From an uncultured Litoreibacter sp. (GTDB lineage Bacteria; Pseudomonadota; Alphaproteobacteria; Rhodobacterales; Rhodobacteraceae), in contig CANMWQ010000006.1 in NCBI GenBank assembly GCA_947501685.1, positions 124,001 through 188,000 on the forward strand: a stretch of DNA of 64,000 bases. The letters run 5' to 3'. The translations under genes were made by a program, and so were the position numbers. Below the pieces are notes generated by a model. The model did no database searches. It was not told where the DNA came from and saw only the letters and a list, made by a program, of their open reading frames with translations. Below, piece after piece: positions 42,664 through 51,039 of this stretch (within the stretch, counting starts at the first letter, position 1; each line of letters begins with the position of its first letter).

Positions 42664-43505
42664 GCGTCCGCTCCGACGTTTTGGCGTTGGGTGCCGAGGC
42701 CTTCGATGGTCAGCTCCATCACGTCGCCTTTCTTCAAGAACACGGGCTCGGGTTTCATCCCGCCGCCCACGCCCGGAGGCGTCCCGGTGGAGATCACATC
42801 GCCCGGGTGCAGCGTCATCAACTGGCTCAGATGGGAGATGATTTCCGCCACCCCAAAAATCATGGTTGCCGTCGTGCCGGTCTGCATCCGCTTGCCATTT
42901 ACGTCGAGGGACATGGACAGGTTCTGGACGTCCTTGATCTCGTCGGCCGTGACCAGCCAGGGCCCGGTCGGCCCGAACGTGTCGCAGCTTTTGCCCTTGG
43001 TCCATTGCCCGGTCAGCTGGGTCTGAAAATCCCGTTCGCTGACGTCATTCACGATGCAATAGCCCGCCACATAGTCCAGCGCCTCGGCTTCCGAGACGTA
43101 TTTGCAGGGCTTACCGATCACCACGCCCAGCTCGACCTCCCAATCGGTCTTCGTGGAGCCGCGCGGGATCATAACGTCGTCATCAGGCCCCACAATCGCG
43201 GAGTTTGCTTTGAAGAACAGGATCGGGTGCGCGGGGTAGTCGAGCCCCATCTCGTCGGCATGGTCCGAATAGTTCAGCCCGATGCACAGAAACTTGCCGA
43301 TATCGCCCACACAAGGCCCCATCCGCGGGCTGCCGTTAACCACGGGCAGGGTGCTTGGGTCGATTGCCTTCAGCGCGTCAAGCTTCTGCGACAGCGCCGC
43401 ACCATTGATGTCTGAGACATGCGCACTGAGGTCGCGCAGCGTGCCGTCCGCGTCGATCATGCCTGGCTTTTCTGCGCCTACATCCCCGTAACGTACTAAT
43501 TTCAT
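42660..43505 (-). CDS. FAH-family hydrolase (2,4-diketo-3-deoxy sugar acid hydrolase-like)
   Basis: A 281-residue fumarylacetoacetate-hydrolase-fold enzyme. FLCIGLNYSDHADEMG, the metal-binding Glu pair in DWEVELGVVIG, NDVSERDFQ and SCDTFGPTGPWLVT are diagnostic for this branch, which includes 2,4-diketo-3-deoxy-L-fuconate hydrolase and ureidoglycolate-lyase-like proteins. It would split a diketo acid to pyruvate and a hydroxyacid. ATG at 43505 follows AGGAG. The SDR at 45383 would make its substrate. Confidence 0.88.
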   Translation of the reverse strand: MKLVRYGDVGAEKPGMIDADGTLRDLSAHVSDINGAALSQKLDALKAIDPSTLPVVNGSPRMGPCVGDIGKFLCIGLNYSDHADEMGLDYPAHPILFFKANSAIVGPDDDVMIPRGSTKTDWEVELGVVIGKPCKYVSEAEALDYVAGYCIVNDVSERDFQTQLTGQWTKGKSCDTFGPTGPWLVTADEIKDVQNLSMSLDVNGKRMQTGTTATMIFGVAEIISHLSQLMTLHPGDVISTGTPPGVGGGMKPEPVFLKKGDVMELTIEGLGTQRQNVGADA

Positions 43506-43515
43506 GTAATAACTC

Positions 43516-45309
43516 CTAGTGGTTGTCGCGCGGCATGTAGCGATGCGCAATGTCTTGGTATTTGGTAGCACCCTTCAGCGTCATCCCTTCGGAGAAGGGC
43601 CGCACGAGGGAGCGGAAAATCTCTTGCCAAGGGGTCTGGCTGTCGGGCACCTCTATGGTGCCGTTAACCAATTTCTCGGCGCGGGCCTTGAGCTCAGCGT
43701 CGTCCACCAACATGTCGGCGGTGCACTTTCCAAGGTCGATCCGCACCCGGTCGCCGCTCTGCACAAGGGCCAAGCCACCCCCATCGGCCGCCTCCGGCGA
43801 GGCGTTCAGAATGGACGGAGACCCCGAAGTACCGGACTGCCGCCCGTCACCCACACAGGGCAGGGCATGAATGCCTTGTTTCAACAAATAGGCCGGCGGG
43901 CGCATGTTCACGACCTCCGCTCCGCCCGGGTAGCCAATCGGCCCCGCGCCGCGCATGATCAGGATGCAGTGCGCGTCGATCTCAAGGCTTTCATCGTCGA
44001 TCCGGTGGTGAAAATCTTCCGGCCCGTCAAACACAATCGCGCGACCCTCGAAGGCATTTGGGTCCTTCGGGTTCGAGAGGTAGCGGTTGCGGAATTCTTC
44101 CGAGATGACGCTGGTTTTCATGATCGCGCTGTCAAAGAGATTGCCGCTAAGGTTAATGAACCCGGCATCATTCAGCATCGGCGCGTCGGTGGAATAGATC
44201 ACATCCGGATTGCCCGTCAGCAGCCCTTCGCAGTTTTCGCGCATGGTCTTGCCATTGGCGGTGATCACATCCGGGTGCGGCAACAAATCGGCCTTGATCA
44301 GCTCGCCGATCACCGCAGGCACGCCGCCTGCGCGGTGGTAATCCTCGCCCAGATATTTCCCTGCCGGTTGCAAGTTGACCAAGAGCGGAACCTTATGGCC
44401 CAGCGCCTGCCAGTCATCATTGTCGAGGGCCACGTCCAGATGTTTTGCGACCCCATTCAGATGAATAGGCGCGTTGGTCGACCCACCGATGGCAGAGTTG
44501 ATAACAATAGCATTTTCAAAGGCTTCGCGGGTCATGATGTCTGAAGGTTTGAGGTCTTCATGCACCATCTCAACGATGCGTTTGCCGGTGAAGTAGCTCA
44601 TCTGCCCGCGCTCGCGATAAGGCGCAGGGATCGCGGCGGAGCCCGGCAATTGCATGCCCAACGCCTCGGCCAGCGAGTTCATCGTGGTGGCGGTGCCCAT
44701 CGTGTTGCAATAGCCCACGGACGGGGTGGAGGAGGCGACCAGCTCCATGAACCCGTCATCATCAATCTCCCCCGCGGCCTGCATTTCGCGGGCTTTCCAG
44801 ATGATCGTTCCAGAGCCCGTGCGCTCGCCATTGAACCAGCCGTTCAGCATCGGGCCAACGCTCAGCGCAATCGCGGGAATGTTAACCGTGGCTGCCGCCA
44901 TCAAAAGCGCGGGCGTGGTCTTGTCGCAGCCGATATTCAGCACCACCCCGTCCAGCGGATAGCCAAAAAGCGTCTCCACCAAGGACAGATAGGCCAGGTT
45001 GCGGTCCAGCATCGCGGTAGGGCGCTTGCCGGTTTCCTGAATGGGATGCACAGGCACTTCGATCACGGTGCCACCTGCGGCAATCACCCCGTCGCGGACA
45101 CGTTTGGTCAGCTCGATATGGTGCCGATTGCAGGGGGACAGGTCGCTGCCAGTTTGCGCAATCCCGATGATCGGTTTGCCTGATTGCAGCTCCTCGCGGG
45201 TCAGCCCGTAATTCAGGTAACGCTCCAGATACAGCGCGGTCATTTCCTGATTGTCAGGGTTGTTGAACCATTTTTGCGATCTCAGCTTCGGCTTCTCGGT
45301 CATCTTCAC
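43516..45309 (-). CDS. IlvD/Edd-family sugar acid dehydratase (L-arabinonate dehydratase-like)
   Basis: A 597-residue iron-sulfur dehydratase. Cys60 (SDLSPC), Cys128 (NIGCDKTTP) and Cys201 (GYCNTMGTA) lie almost exactly where rhizobial L-arabinonate dehydratase has its [2Fe-2S] ligands, and the 597-residue length and lack of IlvD-specific features favour a sugar-acid rather than branched-chain substrate. It removes water from an aldonate to give a 2-keto-3-deoxy acid. The SDR gene lies upstream, separated by a spacer with hairpin and CGTTAAGGTTAACGCGC. Confidence 0.9.
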   Translation of the reverse strand: MKMTEKPKLRSQKWFNNPDNQEMTALYLERYLNYGLTREELQSGKPIIGIAQTGSDLSPCNRHHIELTKRVRDGVIAAGGTVIEVPVHPIQETGKRPTAMLDRNLAYLSLVETLFGYPLDGVVLNIGCDKTTPALLMAAATVNIPAIALSVGPMLNGWFNGERTGSGTIIWKAREMQAAGEIDDDGFMELVASSTPSVGYCNTMGTATTMNSLAEALGMQLPGSAAIPAPYRERGQMSYFTGKRIVEMVHEDLKPSDIMTREAFENAIVINSAIGGSTNAPIHLNGVAKHLDVALDNDDWQALGHKVPLLVNLQPAGKYLGEDYHRAGGVPAVIGELIKADLLPHPDVITANGKTMRENCEGLLTGNPDVIYSTDAPMLNDAGFINLSGNLFDSAIMKTSVISEEFRNRYLSNPKDPNAFEGRAIVFDGPEDFHHRIDDESLEIDAHCILIMRGAGPIGYPGGAEVVNMRPPAYLLKQGIHALPCVGDGRQSGTSGSPSILNASPEAADGGGLALVQSGDRVRIDLGKCTADMLVDDAELKARAEKLVNGTIEVPDSQTPWQEIFRSLVRPFSEGMTLKGATKYQDIAHRYMPRDNH

Positions 45310-45312
45310 GCC

Positions 45313-45343
45313 CCGTTAAGGTTAACGCGCCTCGCTTCGAGGC
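45313..45343 (-). repeat. CGTTAAGGTTAACGCGC motif with a short hairpin inside the sugar-acid operon
   Basis: CGTTAAGGTTAACGCGC (45314-45330) is the same 17-base stretch found in the loop of the inverted repeat at 25103-25119. A perfect GCCTCG/CGAGGC stem with a CTT loop follows (45329-45343), then AT-rich sequence with AAAATACTCAAATA. It lies between the SDR stop and the dehydratase start, so it may be an RNA processing or attenuation point. Confidence 0.55.
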
Positions 45344-45382
45344 ACCCTGTTTCCATTTGGTTAAAAATACTCAAATACCAGC

Positions 45383-46126
45383 TCAGCCAGACCAGCCGCC
45401 GTCGATCACATGGGGTTGTCCGGTGGTAAAGGCGCTCTCGTCGCTGGCCAGATAGACCACGAGGGCGGCGATTTCTTCGGCGGTCGCAACCCGGCCCATG
45501 GGCTGGCGGGCGACAAAGGCCTCCATCCCGGCCTCATAGCTGCCAAGCTGTTCGCCCAAGGCCTTTACGCGGTCGTGCCAGCTGGGGCTTTCGACAGTGC
45601 CGGGGCAGATGCAATTACAGCGGATGCCCTCCTTGATATACTCGATCGCCACCGATTTGGTCATGCCGATGACGGCGGCTTTGGTGGTGCCGTAGATGAA
45701 CCGATTGGGCGCGCCAATGATTGAAGACAGGGCCGAGGACATATTGATGATCGAGCCCGTGCGGCGCTCGCGCATGCCCGGCAGGCAGGCCTGCATGACC
45801 CAGAACATGGAGCGGACATTGAGGTCGAACCCGAACTCCCATTCGTCATCTGTGGCGTCCAAAATCGAGCCATGATGGACAAAGCCCGCGCAGTTGAACA
45901 CGACGTCCGGATTGGCCCGCGCGACGCCTTCCTGCACCGAGGTGCGGTCGCGCACGTCGAGCAGATAGGTCTCGATATTGGGGTGGCTGAGATCGGCCAG
46001 CGTGGCCTCGTTGATATCGGTCGCAAACACCTGCGCGCCTTCATTGGCCATCGCGAGAGCGCTGGCCCGTCCGATCCCCTGACCGGCGGCTGTGACCAGC
46101 GCGCGTTTTCCGCTAAGTCTTTCCAT
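45383..46126 (-). CDS. SDR-family dehydrogenase (2-keto-3-deoxy-L-fuconate dehydrogenase / DHRS6-like)
   Basis: A 247-residue short-chain dehydrogenase: TAAGQGIGRASA cofactor motif, NCAGFVHHGSILD, Ser130/131, Tyr145 and Lys149 (YGTTK), and PGTVESPSW. The wording ATDINEATL, NVRSMFWVMQA and TGQPHVIDGGW is close to human DHRS6 and to bacterial 2-keto-3-deoxy-L-fuconate dehydrogenase, which oxidises position 4 before the FAH enzyme acts. First gene of the minus-strand operon, with GGGAG upstream of its ATG, divergent from the 46304 gene. Confidence 0.88.
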   Translation of the reverse strand: MERLSGKRALVTAAGQGIGRASALAMANEGAQVFATDINEATLADLSHPNIETYLLDVRDRTSVQEGVARANPDVVFNCAGFVHHGSILDATDDEWEFGFDLNVRSMFWVMQACLPGMRERRTGSIINMSSALSSIIGAPNRFIYGTTKAAVIGMTKSVAIEYIKEGIRCNCICPGTVESPSWHDRVKALGEQLGSYEAGMEAFVARQPMGRVATAEEIAALVVYLASDESAFTTGQPHVIDGGWSG

Positions 46127-46257
46127 ATATTGTATTTTCTCCCATGGCGCGGCGGCGCCAACGCGAGGTTTTGCGTTGAGCCTGAGCGTAGCTCCCCGGA
46201 AAACCTAAGGTCAAACCGGATGGACGGCAATGCTTTTAAACCCGCGCAGGGTGATCT

Positions 46258-46275
46258 AACGTTTCCGCAAACGAT
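46258..46275. promoter_or_regulatory. Candidate operator between divergent catabolic genes
   Basis: CGTTT-CCGC-AAACG (46260-46273) is a short perfect inverted repeat about 30 bases before the start of the 46304 gene, in the 177-base spacer that must hold promoters for both directions. It looks like an operator for a LacI- or GntR-type regulator; only the GntR gene at 48191 is nearby. Low certainty. Confidence 0.4.
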
Positions 46276-46303
46276 GTGACTGCTTACTTCAGGGAGCCCC
46301 GAA

Positions 46304-47188
46304 ATGCCAAACCTCACTATTGCTCTGCTCGGAACCGGGCTTATGGGGGGACCCATGGCGCGTAATCTGCTGAAAGCGGGCTTCGCGGTGCAGGTCTGGA
46401 ACCGCACCCTCCAGAAGGCGCAACCGCTGGCCAAGCACGGTGCTATCGTTTGTGAGACTGTGCCGCAGGCTGTGGTAGGGGCGGACGTCGTCATTACGAT
46501 GCTCAGCGACGGGGTCGCAGTGGGGCAATTGGTCGAAGACGCGGCGGTGACAGATGCGCTCGCCAAAGGATCTGTGTGGATCGACATGTCATCTGCGAAA
46601 CCCGAAGAGGCGCGGGCGCAGAGCGCTCATCTGGGTGGGCTAGGCATCGGACATCTTGATGCCCCGGTGTCTGGTGGCACCAAAGGGGCAGAGGCGGGAA
46701 GCCTTGCCATTATGGTGGGCGGAGAAATGAGTATTTTTGACCAAATGGAGACTGTATTCGCCCCAATGGGCCGGGCCGTCCATGTGGGGCCGTCCGGGTC
46801 AGGGCAACTGTCTAAACTGGCCAATCAGGGCATTGTCGCGGTGACCATTGCCGCTGTGGCAGAGGCGATGTTGCTTTTGGAAAAAGGCGGCGCGGACCCG
46901 GCGGCGGTGCGCGATGCGTTGAAGGGCGGCTTTGCCGACAGCACCATTTTGCAGCAACATGGGCAACGTATGACGGAGCGCAATTTTGAGCCGGGGGGGC
47001 TGTCGAAATTTCAGCTGAAGGATTTGGACAATCTGCTGCATGAGAGCGGCGGGTTGGGGTTGGACTTGCCCGTGTCGCAGGCGGTGCGGGACCGGTTCGA
47101 TCACTTTGTGCATCAGATGAATGGGGCGGACAGGGATCATTCGGCGCTGTTTGTTGAGCTGTGTCACCGCAACGGGGTGGCACTATGA
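46304..47188 (+). CDS. 3-hydroxyisobutyrate-dehydrogenase-family oxidoreductase (threonate dehydrogenase-like)
   Basis: A 294-residue beta-hydroxyacid dehydrogenase: LLGTGLMGGPMARNL cofactor motif, DAPVSGGTKGAEAGSL, and the catalytic Lys in GQLSKLANQG. Members oxidise 3-hydroxyisobutyrate, tartronate semialdehyde or, as LtnD, L-threonate at C2. Its direct coupling (four-base overlap) to a D-erythronate-dehydrogenase-like gene favours a four-carbon sugar acid. The OtnK kinase usually found with LtnD is not here. Confidence 0.87.
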   Translation: MPNLTIALLGTGLMGGPMARNLLKAGFAVQVWNRTLQKAQPLAKHGAIVCETVPQAVVGADVVITMLSDGVAVGQLVEDAAVTDALAKGSVWIDMSSAKPEEARAQSAHLGGLGIGHLDAPVSGGTKGAEAGSLAIMVGGEMSIFDQMETVFAPMGRAVHVGPSGSGQLSKLANQGIVAVTIAAVAEAMLLLEKGGADPAAVRDALKGGFADSTILQQHGQRMTERNFEPGGLSKFQLKDLDNLLHESGGLGLDLPVSQAVRDRFDHFVHQMNGADRDHSALFVELCHRNGVAL

Positions 47189-48159
47189 GCCGGGTTTTGA
47201 TCTTGGGCGGTGGCGGCATGGTGGGCCAGAAGCTGGCGCAGCGGTTGCAGGATGAGGGCCTGAACGGTGCGGCCTGCACAATCACATTGCATGATATGGC
47301 CTTCCCGCCAGACGGGGCCGCGGCGGCGCATCAGGTGCAGGGCAATCTTGCGGAGGCCGGCGCAATGGAGGCACTGGCGGCGCAGAAATTTGATGTGATC
47401 TTCCATCTGGCCTCGATTGTGTCTGGGCAAGCGGAGACGGATTTCGATCTGGGGTGGCAGGTCAATATGCAGCCCACATGGGCCTTGCTGGAGGCGCTAC
47501 GGGCGGAGCAGGGCAAAGATCCTGCCTACCGGCCCCGGCTGGTCTTTACCTCGTCGATTGCGGTGTTTGGCGGGCCCTATCCGGACAAGATTTCCGACAC
47601 GTTCCTGTCGGCGCCGCAGACCAGCTATGGGGCGCAGAAATCCATTTGTGAGACGATGATTTCTGACTTCTCGCGCAAAGGGTTCATTGATGGAATCTCA
47701 ATCCGCCTGCCGACGATTTGCGTGCGGCCGGGCAAACCCAATCTGGCGGCCTCCTCGTTTTTTTCGGGGATAATCCGCGAGCCTTTGAACGGGATGGAGG
47801 CGATCTTGCCGGTGCCTGACACGGTGCGGCATTGGCATGCGAGCCCGCGTGCGGCGGCGGGGTTCTTGACCCATGCGACGGGGCTCGACTTGGCGCGTCT
47901 TGAGGGGCGCCGAGCGCTGAACTTGCCGGGGGTGAGTTGCACTGTGGCTGAGCAGATTGAGGCCCTCAGGGAGGTTGCGGGCAGTGATATCGTTGCGCGG
48001 ATCAAGCCGCAGCCGGATGCGGCGATCATGAAGATCGTGGACGGCTGGCCGCGGAATTTTGAGCCGCAACGGGCGTTGGAATTGGGGTTCCAGGCGGAGA
48101 GCAGTTTCAAGGAGATCATCGAGATTTATATCGAGGATGATCTCAAACAGCCGGCGTAA
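47185..48159 (+). CDS. NAD-dependent epimerase-like dehydrogenase (DenD, D-erythronate dehydrogenase-like)
   Basis: A 324-residue extended SDR: ILGGGGMVGQKLAQRL cofactor site, HLASIVSGQAE, LVFTSSIAVFGG and the Tyr-Lys pair in TSYGAQKSICE. The fold and wording, including SIRLPTICVRPGKPN, are those of DenD, which oxidises D-erythronate to 2-keto-erythronate. The frame opens at 47161, but ATG at 47185 overlaps the previous stop by four bases and starts the cofactor strand. Confidence 0.87.
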   Translation: MSRVLILGGGGMVGQKLAQRLQDEGLNGAACTITLHDMAFPPDGAAAAHQVQGNLAEAGAMEALAAQKFDVIFHLASIVSGQAETDFDLGWQVNMQPTWALLEALRAEQGKDPAYRPRLVFTSSIAVFGGPYPDKISDTFLSAPQTSYGAQKSICETMISDFSRKGFIDGISIRLPTICVRPGKPNLAASSFFSGIIREPLNGMEAILPVPDTVRHWHASPRAAAGFLTHATGLDLARLEGRRALNLPGVSCTVAEQIEALREVAGSDIVARIKPQPDAAIMKIVDGWPRNFEPQRALELGFQAESSFKEIIEIYIEDDLKQPA

Positions 48160-48190
48160 AGCCTCTGCGGTGACCCGTTTAAAAACGGCC

Positions 48191-48874
48191 TCAGGTTTCA
48201 GGGACGGGGCGCAGCTCGCCGCTGGCACCTCCGTCGCGCAGGTTGCGCTTCATGTGGTCGTAGAGTGCAAGCTTGCAGCGCGCCACGTCACGGGTCAGGG
48301 CGGCGTCGAGAATTTCGAGATGCTCGGGCACATTTTCAGAGTGATAGCCATATTGCGGCTGCATGATCTTTTGCTGGCGGAACTGGTCATAGGTGCGCCG
48401 GTAACCCAGTCGCAAAAACGGTGAGTCGCAGGCGGAGAGCAGCGCGTCGTGAAATTCGCGTTCGGCAAGCGACCAGAGGCGCAGCGCCTCGCCTTGCAGG
48501 TTCGGCCCGGTGATCTGGGCCTCGATATGGGACAGTTTTGTATGGGAGGCGGACAGCTCGGCCTCCCATTGCAGGCCGCCTTTTTCGATTGAGGCAGTGG
48601 CGCCCTCCTGTTCCAACATGATGCGGAACTTGGTCAGGTAATGCAGCCGTTCGGGGTCCAGTGGTCGGGCGCGAAAGCCGCGTTGCTCTTCAAACAGCAC
48701 CAGACCTTCGGAGGCCAGACGGAACAAGACCTCGCGCACTGTATTGGCGGAGCATGCATATTTTTCGCGCAAATGCTCGGAGCGCAGCTTCGCCCCTTGC
48801 GGGATCTGGGCGGTGACCAGCTGCATATGAAGGTCTTCATAGATTTGGGGGGTGGTGCTTCTGTTTTGCTGCAT
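48191..48874 (-). CDS. GntR-family regulator with FCD domain
   Basis: A 227-residue FadR-type regulator: winged helix (about 10-70, KLRSEHLREKYACSANTVRE then LASEGLVLFEEQRGFRA) and a helical FCD ligand-binding domain with LAEREFHDALLSACDSPFL and HSENVPEHLEILDAALTRD, whose Asp/His residues usually bind a metal and a carboxylic acid. It is divergent from the TRAP operon and probably its repressor, released by a sugar acid. ATG at 48874 is preferred to 48913; neither has a strong ribosome-binding site. Confidence 0.88.
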   Translation of the reverse strand: MQQNRSTTPQIYEDLHMQLVTAQIPQGAKLRSEHLREKYACSANTVREVLFRLASEGLVLFEEQRGFRARPLDPERLHYLTKFRIMLEQEGATASIEKGGLQWEAELSASHTKLSHIEAQITGPNLQGEALRLWSLAEREFHDALLSACDSPFLRLGYRRTYDQFRQQKIMQPQYGYHSENVPEHLEILDAALTRDVARCKLALYDHMKRNLRDGGASGELRPVPET

Positions 48875-48936
48875 TGCGGCGTCGTCCCGAAAAAATTTGA
48901 ATGCCACTGCCATAGACCAGAATTGCGAAATTTTAC

Positions 48937-48954
48937 AATAATTTCAAAATTATT
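48937..48954. promoter_or_regulatory. Candidate GntR operator, AATAATTT palindrome
   Basis: AATAATTT-CA-AAATTATT is a perfect eight-base inverted repeat in the AT-rich spacer between the divergent gntR and dctP genes. Its place, 115 bases before dctP and 62 before gntR, suits an operator or promoter control site for both. Not tested. Confidence 0.5.
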
Positions 48955-49069
48955 AGGAATAAGGTTTTTTGTTGTCGGACCGAAATTCCCTCGCTAGGCT
49001 CCATTTTACGCGGCGTGAACTGTGTCGAGAAACAAGACGCGTCAGACGTATTTAACTGGGAGGAAACCA

Positions 49070-50092
49070 ATGAGTTTCGTGAAAACCGCTGCGACAGCTG
49101 TCGCGGCAGCAGCTATTGCTGCAACCGGCGCATTTGCTGATGGCCATGCCAGCACCAACCTGCGCATTCAAACGCACTACACGCCAGAGAACAACTCCGG
49201 CAAACTTATCCAGAAATTTGTCGACAATGTTCAGACCATGTCCAATGGCGAGATCACCGTCGAGATGTTCTGGTCGTCCTCGGTCGTGAAATCCGTTGAG
49301 GGTTTTGACGCGGCAGCGACAGGCATTCTGGATTGTGAAATGCATGGCGGTGGCTACCAAACAGGTAAGAACCCTGCGTTCCAATTCGTGGGCGACATCA
49401 TGGGCGGCTACGACACGCCTTACCAACAGCTGAGCTGGCTATATTACGCGGGCGGGCTTGACGCCGCGCAGGAGCTTTACAACCAATATGACATGCAGCT
49501 TGTTGGCTGGTGGATCTACGGCCAGGAGAGCTTTGCCTCCACACGCCCCATCGCGTCGACCGAAGACCTGAAGGGCTGGAAATTCCGTTCGCCTCCGGGC
49601 ATGGAAACGATGATCTTTGAGCGTCTCGGCGCGTCCCCCATCGTGATGGATTTCACCGAGATCTTCACCGCGCTGGAAACAGGTATCATCGACGGCGCTG
49701 ACGCGTCCGGTCTGGCCAATAACAAAGGTCTGGGTCTCTACGATCTGGCGAAACACGCCAACTACCCTGGCTTCCACTCGATGCCATCTGACCACCTTGC
49801 CTGTAACAAAGGTGTTTGGGACGGCATGCCAGAGCATCACCGTCGCATCCTGTCGGTGGGCATGGAAAGCCTCGCGCTGCAAACCGCTCTGCAGACAGAG
49901 ATTGCCAACACCGAAGCGCTGGCAACTCTGAAAGCCGATGGCGTGACCATCCACACATGGTCGCCAGAAGAGCTGAAGAAATTCCGCAACGCCGCACAAG
50001 GCGCGTGGGACGACTTTGCGACCACTCCTGAGGCGAAGGCACTTGTGGCCAGCCACCGGTCGTATCTGCAGCAGCTTGGTCTGGTTGACTAA
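49070..50092 (+). CDS. dctP: TRAP transporter solute-binding protein (DctP)
   Basis: A 340-residue periplasmic binding protein with signal peptide (about 1-23, ending GAFADG). LRIQTHYTPENNSGKLIQKF begins the mature domain; the Arg in GWKFRSPPGMET is the residue that usually clamps a substrate carboxylate, and FTEIFTALETGIIDGADAS is the family hinge region. The frame is open from 49022, but ATG at 49070 has a GGGAGGAAA site and starts the signal peptide. Strong terminator follows at 50118. Confidence 0.92.
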   Translation: MSFVKTAATAVAAAAIAATGAFADGHASTNLRIQTHYTPENNSGKLIQKFVDNVQTMSNGEITVEMFWSSSVVKSVEGFDAAATGILDCEMHGGGYQTGKNPAFQFVGDIMGGYDTPYQQLSWLYYAGGLDAAQELYNQYDMQLVGWWIYGQESFASTRPIASTEDLKGWKFRSPPGMETMIFERLGASPIVMDFTEIFTALETGIIDGADASGLANNKGLGLYDLAKHANYPGFHSMPSDHLACNKGVWDGMPEHHRRILSVGMESLALQTALQTEIANTEALATLKADGVTIHTWSPEELKKFRNAAQGAWDDFATTPEAKALVASHRSYLQQLGLVD

Positions 50093-50117
50093 ACTGCCGC
50101 GCGATTGCGCATAAGAT

Positions 50118-50155
50118 GCCGTCTCGCCAGCCTTTTGGGTGGCGGGACGGTTTTT
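50118..50155 (+). terminator. Rho-independent terminator between dctP and dctQ
   Basis: An eleven-base stem (50119-50129 with 50140-50150, one G-U pair) with extra GCC/GGG pairing near a TTTT loop is followed by five T residues. It lies 26 bases after the dctP stop and before dctQ, so most transcripts should end here and only read-through reach the permeases and catabolic genes. This suits the high demand for binding protein. Confidence 0.8.
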
Positions 50156-50198
50156 CACCGATACCGGTGAACTGGACAAAACACCGGGGCGGGGACCG

Positions 50199-51038
50199 AT
50201 GGAAAGACATGTAAGAGCCAGCGAAGTCATAGCGCCAACGCTGTTCATCATCTGCGCCGCCTGGCTGGCGTGGCACGCACCTGCCTTCATTCTGGACTGG
50301 TCTGGTGACACTGGCAGCGCGTCCGACAACCTGCGCGGCCTGCATTTGCGCAATGACGTCACACCGAATATGGGCGGCCCTTTTGGAGGTGTCGCCGACT
50401 GGATCGACTATCTGGCCTTGATTGGGTTGCCTGTTTTTCTGGTGATCGGCATTCGCACCGTGCGGCAAGCGGCGATGGAGTATGAAAGCTGGCGCGCCAT
50501 TGATCGCGCCGCCGTGTTTATTGGCCGCGTTACCATGGTGCTGATCGTGCTGTTGACCAGCGTGATGCTCTACGAGGTTCTGCTGCGCTACGTGTTCGAG
50601 GCCCCGACGCTTTGGGCTAACGAGCTGTCGCTTTGGCTGGCCGGGTTCGTCTTTCTCTGCGCCGGGCTTTATGCCATGCAGCAACGCTCCCACATCCGCA
50701 TTTACCTGATCTACGACATGTTCCCGCGCTGGTTGCAGCGGGTCTGCGACGTGATCTCCACCTCGCTGATCGTCGCTTTCGCCGCCTTCCTGATCTATGG
50801 CGGTTATGGCGAGGCGTTCCAGAAATTTGGCCGCTGGGAGACCTTTGGCACCGCCTTTGATCCGCCCATCCCCGCGACACTCAAGCCGATGGTGCTGCTG
50901 ATCGTGGCGCTGGTGGCTGCGCAGGCGGTGATCAACCTGTTCTCTGACTGGAACAACGAGCCGGTGATCCACAGCGCCGCTGACGACATTGACGACGACG
51001 AAATTGAGCGGCTGAAAAAAGCCGTGGGGGCCGACTAA
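50199..51038 (+). CDS. dctQ: TRAP transporter small permease (DctQ), extended
   Basis: A 279-residue membrane protein, longer than most DctQ proteins (about 160-200). The C-terminal two thirds hold the usual four helices with NELSLWLAGFVFLCAGLYAM and HIRIYLIYDMFP; the N-terminal extension adds two helices (about 13-31 and 66-84) with a periplasmic loop between. The frame is open from GTG 50139 inside the terminator stem, so ATG at 50199 is chosen. Confidence 0.85.
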   Translation: MERHVRASEVIAPTLFIICAAWLAWHAPAFILDWSGDTGSASDNLRGLHLRNDVTPNMGGPFGGVADWIDYLALIGLPVFLVIGIRTVRQAAMEYESWRAIDRAAVFIGRVTMVLIVLLTSVMLYEVLLRYVFEAPTLWANELSLWLAGFVFLCAGLYAMQQRSHIRIYLIYDMFPRWLQRVCDVISTSLIVAFAAFLIYGGYGEAFQKFGRWETFGTAFDPPIPATLKPMVLLIVALVAAQAVINLFSDWNNEPVIHSAADDIDDDEIERLKKAVGAD

Positions 51039-51039
51039 C

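Noticed and set aside
42664-43005. Upstream extension of the hydroxyacid dehydrogenase frame
   Set aside because: Overlaps the FAH gene in another frame; the ATG with a four-base overlap at 42663 starts the proper fold.
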